Assembly: GCA_950022295.1 (NCBI GenBank)
Contig: OX465598.1
Location: 90,000,001-90,064,000, forward strand
From: Bromus sterilis
Taxonomy: Eukaryota; Streptophyta; Magnoliopsida; Poales; Poaceae
DNA: 64,000 bases
Reading direction: 5' to 3'
A model generated the notes under the pieces. It was not told the DNA's origin, did not search any database, and saw only the letters and a list, made by a program, of their open reading frames with translations. Shown piece by piece: positions 11,741-23,800 of the stretch. Within the stretch, counting starts at the first letter, position 1, and every line of letters begins with the position of its first letter. Made by a program: the position numbers and the translations under genes.

Positions 11741-13026
11741 GTTTGACACGGCTAGCTTTATGTCGTGTGGTACAATACACGGCTAGTTTTATTCTGAAAT
11801 TTCTAGTTCTAGTCTCCTTTAAAACTCCGAAGGAGTTTCTGCCTTTATGTTTTGCTTCACTCATGGAGGCTAGCGAAATACCACTCTAGTATGTTCAAGC
11901 TTTGTGCATTGTAATCCTGTCTTGATTTTCAGTAGCATATTATTTGCTTTAGTTGTTTGTGATTGATCACTTGAAAGAAGGATTGCTTCGTGCATTGTCC
12001 TCATAGCATTGTTTTGATACTTGCTAAATTCTTTTCGTAGTATATGCTTATATACATCTATTGAATCAAAAGAGTTTGTCAAAGTTTTATTTGTCGCGTT
12101 CAGTTCGTTGTATTGAATTGCTTGAGGACAAGCAATATGCTAAGCTTGGGGGAGTTGATACGTCTCAAACGTATCTACTTTTCCAAACACTTTTGCTATT
12201 GTTTTGCCCTCATTCTTGCATGATTTGGATGAAACTAACCCGGACTAACGCTGTTTTCAGCAGAGCTGCCTGTATGGTTTTATTGTGCGCAGGAAAATGG
12301 ATTTTTGGACGTCTCAGAAAATTCCCAGAAAAATACTAGAAAATCCATGCACCCGAAGGAGCCAGAAGCCAGAAGTGGGACCAGAGGGCAGCCAAGGGGC
12401 CCCAGGCGCCCCCTGGCACGGCTAGGGGTGGGGCCGCGCCCTCTGGACGCCTGGGGGCCTCCGCCCCCTCTGGTGCCCTACCGAGGCTCCTATTTATTCC
12501 CGTGACGGAGAAACCCCGAAACAGAAGTCGTTTTCCCAATTCTCGTCGCGGAGCCGCCGCCACCCTCTGTTCTTCTCCGGAAGGGCTAATCTGGAGGCTG
12601 TTTTGGCCTCCGGAGAGGGGAGATCATCGCCATCGTCATCATCATCGCCAGTCCATCCTCCATGAATTTTCCATCCATGTGTGAGTAATTCCCTGCTGTA
12701 GGCAAAGGGGATAGTAGGGATTGGATGAGTTAGATCATGTAATAGTTTATCAGATTGTTGGGGGCATGTTGCCTAGCTATCATCTAGATTGTTGTTTATC
12801 ATCTTTGCTTCAACTTGTTGCTCTTCATGCTTGTCACTTTGGGCCCGAGTGCCATGATTTAAGATCTGAACCCTTTGTGTTTTCATGAATATATTTGTGT
12901 TCTTGATCCTATCTATGAGTTGTATGCACCTGTTATGGTCTGGATACGGTGATCCCAAAGGTGACAGCTTGGGACACCAAAGGGGATGTACTATAATTTG
13001 AGGATTCCATGTATCCATTGATTGTT

Positions 13027-14134
13027 GGACACGACTAAACAACGGCGCCACATTTCAGCTTTCTCGTGTGGTGGCACCTAAACATGCGGTCCGCTAATCT
13101 GATAGACCCTACTAGGCTCTGGTACGCATGCATATGCATGTGGATGTGCCTGTTAAAAAGGCCTCCCCCATCGCTTGAATTAACCTCACATTATTTTACT
13201 CTTTACATGCACTATTAGGCTAATAGCCTTCTATAAATAAGCTACTCTGCTCGTCATAGGTCGTAGGCATAGCTTCTAGACACTACACATCTAGGTACTA
13301 GCTAGCTATAGTTAAAAACAGTTTTGTTGACTTTTTTTTATCAGGGATTAGTATCCATATCTACTCAGCCTGTTCTGTGGAAATACCAGCGTGAATGCTG
13401 TTTGGTTTAATTGTGTCTAATTTTACTTCCACAAAAATTTACAATTAGTTGTAAGAATTATTATTATTATTGCCACAAAATATTACACCTATTTGCAATA
13501 ATTATTTCTTGTGCCAACTACAAAAAACTGCACCTAATTCCAATAATTATTTCTTGTGTTTGCCACTAAAATTTATACCTAGTTGCAAGAAAATACTCCT
13601 TGTGATTTCCACAAAAAACTTCACTTAATTGCAATAATTATTTCTTATGTTCGCCACTAAAATTTACCCCTAATTGTACGAATTATTCCTAGTTGCCACA
13701 AAATATTTACACCTAGTTGCAAGATTTAATTATTTTGGTTACCACAAAAATTTAAATGTAGTTGCAAAATTATTCCTTGTACTTGCCACAAAAATTTACA
13801 CCTATTTGCAAGAATTATTTATTTTGCTTGCCACAAAAAATTGCACTAGTTGATTTATTTTATCCTGCATTACTTAGCAAGTGAGCATTACTAACCGTCA
13901 ACCCGCATGCATGCACTATAGCCCAACGTTCTCACTGTAGCACACACAAAGTAGCATTGCATGCATCAGCAGACTAGGGATTCCACTATAGCACTCAGCA
14001 TCGGCAGACTAGGGGCAGACTAGGGAGTACTATACTGCATACTGTATCCGGATAGCGACACGAACAGGAATCTGGTGCACACGTATCCGCCGCACGGAAG
14101 GATAGAGGTGCGGCGAAGCAATGTAGATTTTCCC
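13027..14134. mobile_element. 1.1 kb insertion with 9 bp TSD, probable Mutator-type non-autonomous element
   Basis: The insertion is flanked by the direct repeat TTGATTGTT (13018-13026 and 14135-14143), present once in the 5' LTR. A 9 bp duplication is the hallmark of Mutator-like transposons. The ends (GGACACGACT... and ...GATTTTCCC) show only a weak inverted match: 14 of the first 26 positions agree without gaps, so terminal inverted repeats are degenerate or absent. Inside are a TATA-like box (CTATAAATA, 13231-13239) followed by a leader-like stretch, and a tandem repeat. No transposase is present. The TATA and leader could be captured host promoter sequence, as in Pack-MULEs; this is inference. 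Confidence 0.6.
13429..13852 (+). repeat. Tandem repeat, about ten degenerate units of ~45 bp
   Basis: About ten diverged units of roughly 41-48 bp, each starting CCACAAAA or CCACTAAA, followed by TTTACACCTAGTTGCAA-like sequence and AATTATTNCTTGTG. It lies wholly inside the 9 bp-TSD insertion and is AT-rich and non-coding. Confidence 0.75.
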
Positions 14135-14671
14135 TTGATTGTTAATGCTTTGTTCCGGTGCTCTTTGACAGGAGCACCTTAATCTCCATAAGTTCCTTTT
14201 GGCCCCGTTCGTAGCGGGATGGTAGGACAAAAGATGGTGTGCAAGTTTTTATTGCAAGCACGTACAACTACCTTTGGGATACATGCCTGATGTTTGATTT
14301 ATGCCTAGATGATCTTTGCTTTTCTGTGTGCCTTGCCCCAAGTTAAATACATGATGTGTCTTATCCATGCAGCGCCCAACCATCCATCTCCCTAGCCTAC
14401 AGTGTTTTTAATTCTGCTGGTTACTAGTTGTTTACTTTCGCTGTTTTACTATTACCGTTTCACCACCACTATTACCGTTGCTATCATCACTTCCATATCA
14501 CAGTTGCTATTAATATTTTGTTGCAAGTAAGTGTATCTCAGGTGCGGTGGAATTGACAACTCCACTGTTAAAGCTTGTGGATATTCTTTGGCTCCCCTTG
14601 AGTCGAATCTATAAATTGGGTTATTCTTACCCGCGAAGACTATCTCGATCCCCTGCAGTTGTGGGTTATCA

Positions 14672-14845
14672 GTCCTCACTCGTGCGCACCCAGGATCAAA
14701 TTCCTGGTCGGTCACCCATCCCAAGACTACTCCAAGCCAAGCACGCTTAATCTGGTAGTTCTTTCCCGATGGGCTCCCGAAAAAGAAGGTGCACCTTGTT
14801 GACATGAGTAGTCTATAATTCCTATTGAGATCCTGGGCTATTACA
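14672..14845 (-). repeat. Cassandra-type LTR, 5' part with 5S rRNA-derived sequence
   Basis: Read on the minus strand the LTR begins TGTAATAGCCCAGG at 14845. It contains two blocks identical to 5S rRNA: TTAAGCGTGCTTGG (14737-14750, box A region) and GGATGGGTGACC (14710-14721, box C region), with intermediate 5S-like sequence between. Carrying a 5S-derived segment with the polymerase III internal promoter in the LTR is the defining property of Cassandra terminal-repeat retrotransposons in miniature. The rest of the LTR is at 6563-6616, beyond element A. Only one LTR is visible, so it is a solo or truncated copy. It is not a 5S rRNA gene: the 5' and 3' ends of 5S are missing. Confidence 0.78.
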
Positions 14846-16185
14846 CGCCACCAGGGGGCTTGGGAGGTGGGGACACCCCTAGTGCCCCATTTTGGAAAAT
14901 ATTACCTCCTCGCTCTAAAAACCCTCAGGGAGGCCCCCGCATAGCGATTTTCCCCTCTGTTCCACCGTCGTCGCGCTTCCAAGATCAAGACCACCAGAAG
15001 ACCTCTTCATGGCACCCCGCTGGAGGGAGGATTGATCTCCGAGAGCTTCTCCACCACCATGGACGCTTTCCGGATGTGCCGTGAGTAGTCTCCCTTGGAC
15101 CATGGGTTTATAACCAGTAGCTATGTGATGTATTCTCTTCAATCTTGTGCTTCAATTATTAGCCCTTGTGAGCTGCCCTACTTGATCAAGGCACCTATGC
15201 AATTCTTTCTTCTGTTGTTATGCTGAGTTTGTTGGGATCCAATGGATTACGAGATTATGTTCAGATTGTGAGGAGTTATATATTTGGTTCGCCTTTTATA
15301 TTTTGTTCTTGAGTAATTCTTGTATGTCTCTGTTGCTTTTTATAGCTTTGGCAAAGTAGTAGATAGTAACTCCAAGAGGGCACGATTATGCTTGATTGTG
15401 GGTTCATGCCCCCGATGTCTAGCTTGAGTGACAGAAACATGAGACTAGGGGATGTGTTGTTGCCACCAGGGAGAAAACAACGGTGCTTGTAACCGCGGTT
15501 GCAAGGATTGTTTACCTTACGCAAAGTTTGTTAATGCAGTTGTCTGTTGCTTTGAGTTTACACTTTGGGTGGGGCTCGCAACTTAATACTAGCGAGATGT
15601 TCTGGATAGATATATCAAGGTGGATGATTAGTGAGTACATGTAGTTGGATTTCGGTCTACTCGTCTTGGTGTACTGCCCATACTTTTGAGCCTCTAACTT
15701 TCTTTGCAACATAATTAGCATTGCGGTGCGTTTATAATTCTGTCAATTGCCCAGCTGTAATTTTTTTACCCAACTTAGCTATTTTATCGTCTTTTGGGTG
15801 AGACATCACTGGTGATAATCATGGGACCCCGGTCCATATTTCCACCACTGTTTACACCTCCAGTATTTACCGCTTTATTTCCTTTCGTTGCAATTATCAC
15901 TACTATCCTCTTACGTTTGATCCTTTGTAAATGACAAGGCCGGAGGGATTGACAACCCCTCTGCACTCGTTGGGAGCAAAGTTACTTGTTGTGTGTGCAG
16001 GTCCAGGTCAAGTAAGCAACCCTCGGATGTGAACGACGCCATTGTTAACTTTACCACCTACTCAAAGAATTCAGAGTCCAACTGGTCAACTCAAACCTTG
16101 GTATCTTCACCAAGGGGAATTTTCCACTAGGCTACATCCAAAGCTTCCACTTGGGGTAACCAACGAGGGCGAGAAGCCGCTATCA
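14846..16185 (+). repeat. Truncated LTR of the F/G/H family, plus orientation
   Basis: This matches, with divergence, the right four-fifths of the LTR at 59388-61046, including the stretches around the CCATGGACGCTTTCCGGATG motif, GACTCCAAGAGGG and GGGTAACCAACGAGG. It ends at TATCA (16181-16185), the LTR terminus. The first 300 bp or so are missing; the sequence starts abruptly at the Cassandra LTR. No primer-binding site follows, so it is a 3' or solo LTR remnant. Confidence 0.75.
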
Positions 16186-16447
16186 TATTTCGTACCATCA
16201 TTGGGCGCTGCATGGATCAGATATAACATGTATTTAACATAGGGCAGGCACACAGAAAAGTAATGATCATATAGGAAAATATCAAATATTAGGCACGTAT
16301 CCCAAGGTAGTTGTGCGTTCTTGCAATAAGAACTTTGCACAACATCTTTTGTCCTACCATCCCACTACCAACGGGGCCAAAAGGAACTTATGGAGATTAA
16401 GGTGCTCCTGTCAGAGAGCACCGAAGCAAATCAATAATAATCAATCG
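16186..16447 (-). repeat. Antisense fragment of an element A-type LTR
   Basis: From about 16200, the reverse complement matches the element A LTR around 14140-14385 (the stretch with GACAGGAGCACCTTAATCTCC and TTGCCCCAAGTTAAATACATG), more diverged than A itself. Element C inserted into it at 16448. The continuation right of C is absent because the 3' side of C is truncated. Confidence 0.65.
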
Positions 16448-19400
16448 TGTCACAACCCCAAGTTAGGTAAGTGCTAGGGTTTGATTGTGATCTTTTCATC
16501 ATGCAAAAATTCAAATGAAATTCAAAAATGGGGAAAAGAAAAGCCCTGAGAAATTAATTCAAATGGCCAGATAAAAATATTTTTCCAAAAATCATTTGAA
16601 CATTTGGAAAATTCCTATAAATGATGTTGATCATTGCAAAAATAGTTTGGGTTCATTTCCATGCCCATGGAATTTTCTAAAATTCAAACAGTGCCTTGGA
16701 AAATTAAAAGAACCCCTATTTGATTTGAAATTCAAATAAGTTGAATTTCAAAAATGCCCAAATCCTAAATGTGACTAGCTACTGGTCACCTAGGGTTTAT
16801 AAAAGTATTTGGGCATTTTTATGAAATACTATGGTATTTTTACCAGAGAAAAACAAGTCAAACAGAAACAATAAAAGAAAACAGAAGAAAAAGGGGCTTA
16901 CCTTTCGCTCAGGGCGAAGGCCCATCTGGCCCGGTCCAGCTCCCCTTGTCCTCTTCCTCCTCCCGAGAAGGAGAGACGACCGAGCCGTGCACTGGGCATG
17001 GACGCCACCTCCTCCTCCTCGCCAGCACAGATGCTCTCTCCTCTATCTCTCTCTCCACACGACATATGGAGAAGCCCCTCCTCTTTTCCCCCTAGCCGCT
17101 GGTCCTTATCTTCTTCCTCCTCGCGTCGAATCGCAACCCTAGCAGAGGCCCGCGGAGCGCCGAAGACGTACGCACGCGGCCACCGGCCGAGCTAGAGCGC
17201 GCCACCTTGTCCATTCGATCTGCCGGGGTCGACTTCTTCGAGCCACAGCTCAAATTTGAAGAGAGAGGCAACTACGGTGACGACAACTTCGACGAGCCGC
17301 CGCGGCCACCCCTGACTCCGGCGCCAAATCGAGCTCCGTCCGCTCCTTCTCCGGCTTCCCCAAGCTCACCACTGCATCCCTCGTGAGTCGCTCGTCGATT
17401 TCCCTCTCTCTGCACCCCTCCCCGTTCTCTCTGTCGCCGATTTCCATGAAAAGAGCCAAGTCCAACCGCCGAGCTCGATGCCGGCGTGGCCTGGGGCCTC
17501 TCCTCGATGCCTAGGTGGCACCAGTGGGTGCGGGCGAGCGAGAGGATCCCCCCGGTGCTCTTGGTTGTCCTCCCCTAGCCCCCGAGCCGATTCCGGTGAA
17601 ACTCCGGCGAGCCCCGTGCCGGCGGCTCCATTAACCCCCTGCCCTCTTTCACTGTCCCGTGGGCCCAAGGCCATTAGCCAGTTAATCCCCCCTAGCCCAA
17701 TGACAAGTGGGGCCAGCCCCCCTTAAGCCCTGTTAACTTTTAATTAAACAGAAATCAAACAGTGGGCCACCGACAGGCATGGCCCACATGTCAGCACTGC
17801 TGATGTCATGATGAGGTCATGCTGATGCAGTAATTGCATTTATGATTTAAAAGGAAATCAGAAAAACACAGAAAATCATTTAAACTTCAATAAATCATAG
17901 AAAATTCATACTAACTCCAAATTGGACAAATAATATGTCTAAAATTATCATAAAAATACAAGGATTGTGAATATGCAACTTGTTTCTATGTTTGACCATT
18001 TTAAAATGGGTGAACAGTAGCAAACATGCATATGGCATTCTTTTGAATTCAAATTTGGAGTGAATTTGCAAATGACTTTGCAACACAATTATTTTAAATT
18101 GTTTCATCCACACATCAGAAACATTACCTCAGCTATACCACATCACTTCATGCTCAACCTTTTCAAATGAATTTCCATGCATTCAAATGCATTTGAAATT
18201 CATCGATAAATCAAATGGAGTTTGAATTTGCATTTCAGATGCAATATACTCCTTTTAAATGGAATGCTCAACACATCAGTACCAAGAACATCACCATATA
18301 CAATTGACCATGTGCTTGTGCATTGTACCTTATGTTGATCACTTTGTTTGTATTGTTTGCTCGAATAGAAGTGGAGCCGGAACCCGAGTTCACCCCCTTC
18401 GTTGAATACCCCGATACTGAACCTCGTCAGCAAGGCAAGCAACCCCCCCATTGATCATGTCGATAAAATCCCAATTCCCTCTCAGTCTCGCTTATCCATT
18501 GTTTAGGATGATTACCATGATAACGTTTCTACCGCATAGTTGAACCCATATCCTTTGCGTGACCTATCATCTTGTCACAGTAGTAAGCAAACCACAATCC
18601 TAGCAGATGTAGGAGTTGGTTGATATCATGTGGCCCCTGCAACTGTTACTGCTTATTGCATGCTTAGTGGTACAATGAGGTTGCTTTTGATGTGAGTCGG
18701 GATGATGGTGAACATGGTGTTGAAGAAGGTGAAACTGTGTTGGTGAATCCACCCTAATACAAGGTGAACGATGAGAGGCTGTGTAGGAGTACACAGGTGG
18801 TTGTCTCGTTGAACACCTCCTTAAGCCCGAGTTCTTGTGTGGTGATCCAAGAAGAAGAGTACAACCACACATTGGGCTCACTGACCCCTCTCGACCTAGT
18901 ACCTCACCCCGTTCGAACCCCAGAAGTCGCAGTAGTTCGGAGTTCTGGTAGGGCTGTGGCACGGTTTTCGAAGTGAATGAACGGATTTTCAAGACCGGCT
19001 TGGGACCCTGCACATGTTTCAGGCTGTACTGGAACCTCGGCCGGACTTCCATACGGATCCCCCTCAGATAGGCGACTCTCTTGACTAGAACGGAGCTGTG
19101 GGCGAAGTGTCGTGGCAACATCCTCGCCGGTACCCGCTGGAAGGGTCCCACTCCCAGGCGGTAACTGATGCGTGTGTGTGTGTAGCGGTACACCCCTGCA
19201 GGGTTAATAAACTATTCGAATATCCGCGTCCGCGGTAAGGGACTACTTGGAGAGCTGGGCTCGATTATTAGACAACTTGAACTGGATACTTCTAAAACTC
19301 GCAAGATAAGCGTGAGTGCTATGGTGTGCTCCTCGTGGGGAAGTCAAGGAAGTAACCATAGTGGTGTATTGGTTGGAGATGTAGTGGACTCGTGTACGCT

Positions 19401-20352
19401 TCTTACCTCAAGTCTGGTACTCGTAGTTTAGGACTAGACAAGTCAAAGCTGGAACTTCTGCAAGTGAAACCCCACCTCCCTTTACCTTGATACCTGTGCA
19501 TGAGTAGTATAGTTCCTATGTAAGTCTTGCTGAGTACGACTTTGTACTCACGTTTGCTTATTCTATGTTTTAGATGCACCCCCTTGACCCCGAAGGTGGA
19601 TTCTTCCTGGAGCTCGACGACTGATCAAGCTAGTGTAGTCCCAGTTAGACGACTGGTTCCCTCGTGGAGGGCTTGTTTTTAGATAAGGCTTCTCTAAGCC
19701 ATTTGTTAAACTTGTCTGTGTTCAGACCTACTTTGCTTACGCATGTTTGATGTAATGTTGGATCACAGACTTGTGATCTCTGTGTGCACTCTGTAAGAGT
19801 TATCAATAAAGTTGTATACTTTGTAGAGAGTTGAAATGATACCTGCTGTTCATACAAGGCATGTGTTCTGCGTGTATGTTTATAACATGCATGTCTTTGT
19901 ATGGGTTTTCGAGACCTTAGTTGTGATCTGGCTGGCGGTCTTTTATACACATGGTGTCCCTTAGATGTGCGCAGCTTGGGACATCGCGATGCGATTGTTC
20001 GATACTCTGTCTCGTGCACACTTTGATGTATGATCGAGCCCTCCCTAGACCCCGACTAAGTGATCGGGTTGGAGTAAGTCTATGTAAGAGTTATGAGATA
20101 GTCGATAGTATGGTTGAGGCGACTTGTCTGCGAATATGGGAGTTCATCACCCATATCATTAGACTTTTGTGCGGACGATGAGGACCCATCTCAGATGATC
20201 ATCCAGCCTGGATGGGATGCCCCTCACGTACGATGCTTTCCGAGAACATTCTGTGCTTGGCCTTGTCTGCTTAGACAAGTGGGTACGGTTCTCGGCTCTC
20301 CATATGACTATGTCGTAGCGGGACTTGCATACGCTAACCCCGGGTCCCGACA
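16448..20352 (+). repeat. 5' LTR of element C (3.9 kb)
   Basis: 3905 bp from TGTCACAACC to GTCCCGACA. A TATA box (TATAAAAG, 16798-16805) lies 350 bp in, then a CT-rich GC-rich leader (about 16900-17720) with a GTGAGT donor-like site near 17383, then AT-rich sequence. Two coding-like islands follow: 18369-18434, encoding a peptide with VEYPDTEP, and 19574-19624, encoding a 16-residue frame with DPEGG and LELDD then TGA. An AATAAA lies at 19805-19810. The LTR therefore has the outline of a transcription unit (see findings). Confidence 0.9.
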
Positions 20353-20356
20353 GACT

Positions 20357-20368
20357 TGGTATCAGAGC
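20357..20368 (+). other. Primer-binding site of element C (initiator tRNA-Met type)
   Basis: TGGTATCAGAGC, four bases after the LTR end, complementary to the 3' end of initiator methionine tRNA and typical of chromovirus-type Gypsy and many Copia elements. Confidence 0.9.
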
Positions 20369-20826
20369 AGGACTGACTGTAGGATTATCAGCCTTGGCCG
20401 AAGTTGAGTCTAGCCTTCTATAGTTATATAGTTACTCTGGGTATATAAGGGAACAATGTAAGGCTTCTTTTTTCTTCTTACCCTCATCGATCTGAGTTCT
20501 GAGTCACCCTGATCTTATTCTACGGGAAGATAGGACTGGGCTCATCTATGTCTTACAAGAACATCTCGTTGATTGCCTCCTTATAGCCGTAGGATTGTTG
20601 TGGTTGTCTAGAGTCTCCGTGTTTTGAGTTCCTTGAAGAAGTTCAGTCCAATTTCTTCGAGGTTGTTCCATTTTACATCCCAGTGTAGCCGTTATGCTGC
20701 CGGATTTGTTCCGTGTTTCTTTGAGTCATTGCCTTCGCATTATTATCTTTTCCGCCTAAATCATATCCTTTTATCCTTGCCTCCATCGTACAACCTGTTT
20801 TGATTGTTGATTTATTATCACACATG

Positions 20827-23800
20827 ATGTCAGGTGGAACTCGTAGTGCTGTTCTTCGGAATCGAGACCGTGATCGGAATCGAAATGATGATGAACCTCC
20901 ACCACCGCCCTCTGCGGCGGAAATCATGATGGAAGCTGAGCGGAATAGACGTGATCAAACACGCCTTCTAGAGCTCATCGAGCAGAATACCGCCCACCAT
21001 TGTAATGTGGTGGTCAACATTCAGGACTTCATCTTCCTCAAGCCACCGGTATTCCGATGTTCTTCTGAGCCCCTCCAAGATGATGATTGGCTCCGTTCCA
21101 TCGAGCGTAAGATTGATACATCACATGTTGCTCCCGATGACCGAGTTATTTTCGCGGTATACTTCTTGGAAGGTGCTGCTCTTCAGTGGTGGGAGAACTA
21201 TGTTGCTATGCAGCCAGATGGTCACGTAGTGACTTGGCAGGAGTTCTGTGTTGCCTTTCGAGGGTACCACATCTTGATGAGTTGATGGAGCGCAAGAAGG
21301 AAGAGTTCTGCAATCTGACTCAAGGAGAGATGTCCATTCATGAGTATGTGAGGGAGTTCAACCATCTTGCTCGTTATGCCCAAAATGAGATCACCACCGA
21401 TGCCAGAAAGCAGGCAAGGTTCCGCAAGGGACTTAGCCCCATCCTTCTTCATGATCTCAACCTTCTTGAGTTTGCCACCTTTGAGGATTTAGTCAACAGA
21501 TCCTTTAGAGCTGAGCATGGCAATGAAGTTTTCGAGAAGTCTCGCAAGCATGCTCTTGAGCTTGCCCCTTCTTCCAGTTCACGCCCTCAGAAGCGCATGA
21601 TCTGGATTCCTAACAGTTTGATCCACCAAAACAACCCACCGAGGCCATCCCTTGTGCCGCCTCGTCCACCAGCTCCACCAAACAACCCAGCTCCCCGCAC
21701 TATCTTTGGAGCCTGCTTTAGATGTGGCCAGCCTGGTCACTACTCTCGTGTGTGCCCCGTCAATCAAAATGCTCCACCCCATGCCAAAGGGAACCCCACT
21801 GTTCGTTGTAAACCACCCCCGAAGGTTCCCACCGCCAAGCCTTTCACTTCCGCAAATCTTGGACGTGTGAACCAAATCTCAGCTGAGGAAAGTGATGGTA
21901 CTTCTGACGTCATTCTTGGTACGCTCCCAGTCAATTTTGTTCCCACTTCTGTCCTTTTCGATCTAGGAGCATCTCACTCATTCATGTCGGAGATTTATGC
22001 ACTTCGACATGAGATATCCTTTGATGAAATGTTCACCCCAATGATCATTCAAACTCCTGGTTCAAAATGGCAAACTAATAGAGTAAGCCATGGTAATCAA
22101 ATTGCAATTGAGGGTTTAGTATTCCTTGCTTCACTTATAGCCCTCAAGTCTTCAGACATTGATGTCATCCTTGGTATGGATTGGTTATCCAGACAACATG
22201 CTTTTCTTGATTTTAAATCCAAGTCAGTTAGACTTACACATCCTTCAGGCCAGACAATAGATTACTCCTCACCAAGAACAAGAACCCAGGTGCATTCTTT
22301 GAATGTGCTTCCCCTTCCCGACCTTGAAGATGTTCCGGTGGTTCGTGACTTCCCGGATGTCTTCCCTGAAGAGCTGCCGGGAATGCCACCCGATATATGT
22401 GTAGAGTTCATTGTAGATCTTGCCCCAGGAACCGCACCAATTTCCAGACGCCCATACAAAATGGCCCCACGTGAGTTAGCTGAGCTTAAAATCCAACTTG
22501 AAGCTTTGTTGGCAAAAGGCTTCATCCGCCCTAGCTCATCGCCATGGGGTTGCCCCGTTCTGTTCGTAACGAAGAAAGATGGAACAGAAAGGATGTGCGT
22601 AGACTATCACCCGCTAAATCTAGCGACGATAAAGAAAAAGTACCCACTTCCCAGGATCAATGATCTTTATGATCAACTTGCTGGATCCTCTGTCTTCTCC
22701 AAGATGGATTTGAGATTAGGTTATCATCAAATCAAAATCTGAAACGAGGACATTCCAAAAATGGCTTTCACTACTCGTTATGGTCTTTACGAGTACACCG
22801 TCATGTGCTTTGGTTTGACCAATGCCCCCACCACTTTCTCACGCATGATGAATTCGATCTTCATGGAGTACCTAGATAAATGTTTTGTAGTTTATCTTGA
22901 TGACATTCTCATCTACTCGAAGAACGAAGAAGAACATGCCGGACACCTAAGGCTGGTATTGATGAAATTTAGAGAGCACCGCCTGTATGCTAAATTCTCC
23001 AAGTGTGAATTTTGGCTACCAGAAGTGACCTACTTAGGCCACGTGATTTCTGCAAAAGGCAGTGCTGTGAATCCCGAGAGAGTTCAGGCCGTCCTTGACT
23101 AGACTCCACCTGAATCGGTTAAGCAAGTTAGGAGTTTTCTTGGCCTAGCCAGCTATTGCCGCCACTTCGTTGAGAACTTCTCCAAAGTTGCAAAGCCTCT
23201 AACTGAACTCCTCAAGAAAGATAAGAAATTCCAATGGACTCCCAAGTGCGAGGAAAGCTTTCAAGAGCTAAAAAGAAGATTGACTTCTGCACCCGTACTT
23301 GCGCCTCCAGACACCAAAAAGGATTTCGAGATCTTTTGTGACGCCTCACGGCAAGGGTTAGGATGCATACTTATGCAAGATAGACATGTGGTAGCTTATG
23401 CTTCACGCCAGTTGCGTCCACATGAAGATAACTATCATACCCACGATCTTGAGCTCGCTGCCGTAGTTCATGCCCTGACAACTTGGCGACATTACCTCCT
23501 TGGTAATCGTTGTGAGATCTATTCCGACCACCAAAGCCTCAAATACATTTTCACCCAGCCAAATCTTAATCTCAGGCAAAGACGCTGGATAGAATTGATA
23601 AAAGATTATGACTTAGGAATTTCTTACACCCTAGGCAAAGCCAATGTCATGGCTGATGCACTAAGTCGTAAGTCGTATTGTAACAACCTCATGTTACAAC
23701 AGTATCAACCACTTCTCCATGAGGAATTTCGAAGGCTCAATCTCGAAATTGTTCTGCGTGGATCTCTTTTCAACTTGGTGGCGAAACCAACTCTTGAGGA

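Larger units (their letters stand above)
6617..14671 (+). mobile_element. Element A: complete non-autonomous Athila-like Gypsy retrotransposon
   Basis: The element has two LTRs, a primer-binding site, gag-protease remains, a polypurine tract AAGCTTGGGGGAGT (12142-12155) and a perfect 5 bp target duplication GTCCT (6612-6616 and 14672-14676). Both LTRs begin TGATACGTCTC and end GTTATCA. The internal region is only about 4.15 kb and shows no reverse transcriptase, RNase H or integrase, so mobilisation needed enzymes from another element. The primer-binding site and gag sequence place it in the Athila group of Gypsy elements, common in Triticeae. It inserted into a Cassandra LTR. Confidence 0.92.
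12156..14671 (+). repeat. 3' LTR of element A, containing a 1.1 kb insertion
   Basis: Begins TGATACGTCTC right after the polypurine tract and ends GTTATCA before the GTCCT duplication. Its length of 2516 bp exceeds the 5' LTR by about 1.1 kb because of a foreign insertion (13027-14134, separate entry). Removing the insertion and its 9 bp duplication leaves about 1.4 kb, matching the 5' LTR. Confidence 0.9.

Noticed and set aside
14700..14790. Possible 5S rRNA gene
   Set aside because: Only the central 5S blocks match; the ends are unlike 5S and the segment sits in a Cassandra-type LTR.
17366..17726. Open frames in the GC-rich LTR leaders (also near 31367-31789, 39353-39767, 48196-48736, 53593-53991)
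   Set aside because: They occur on both strands, differ in frame between LTR copies and show no domains; they reflect GC-rich composition.
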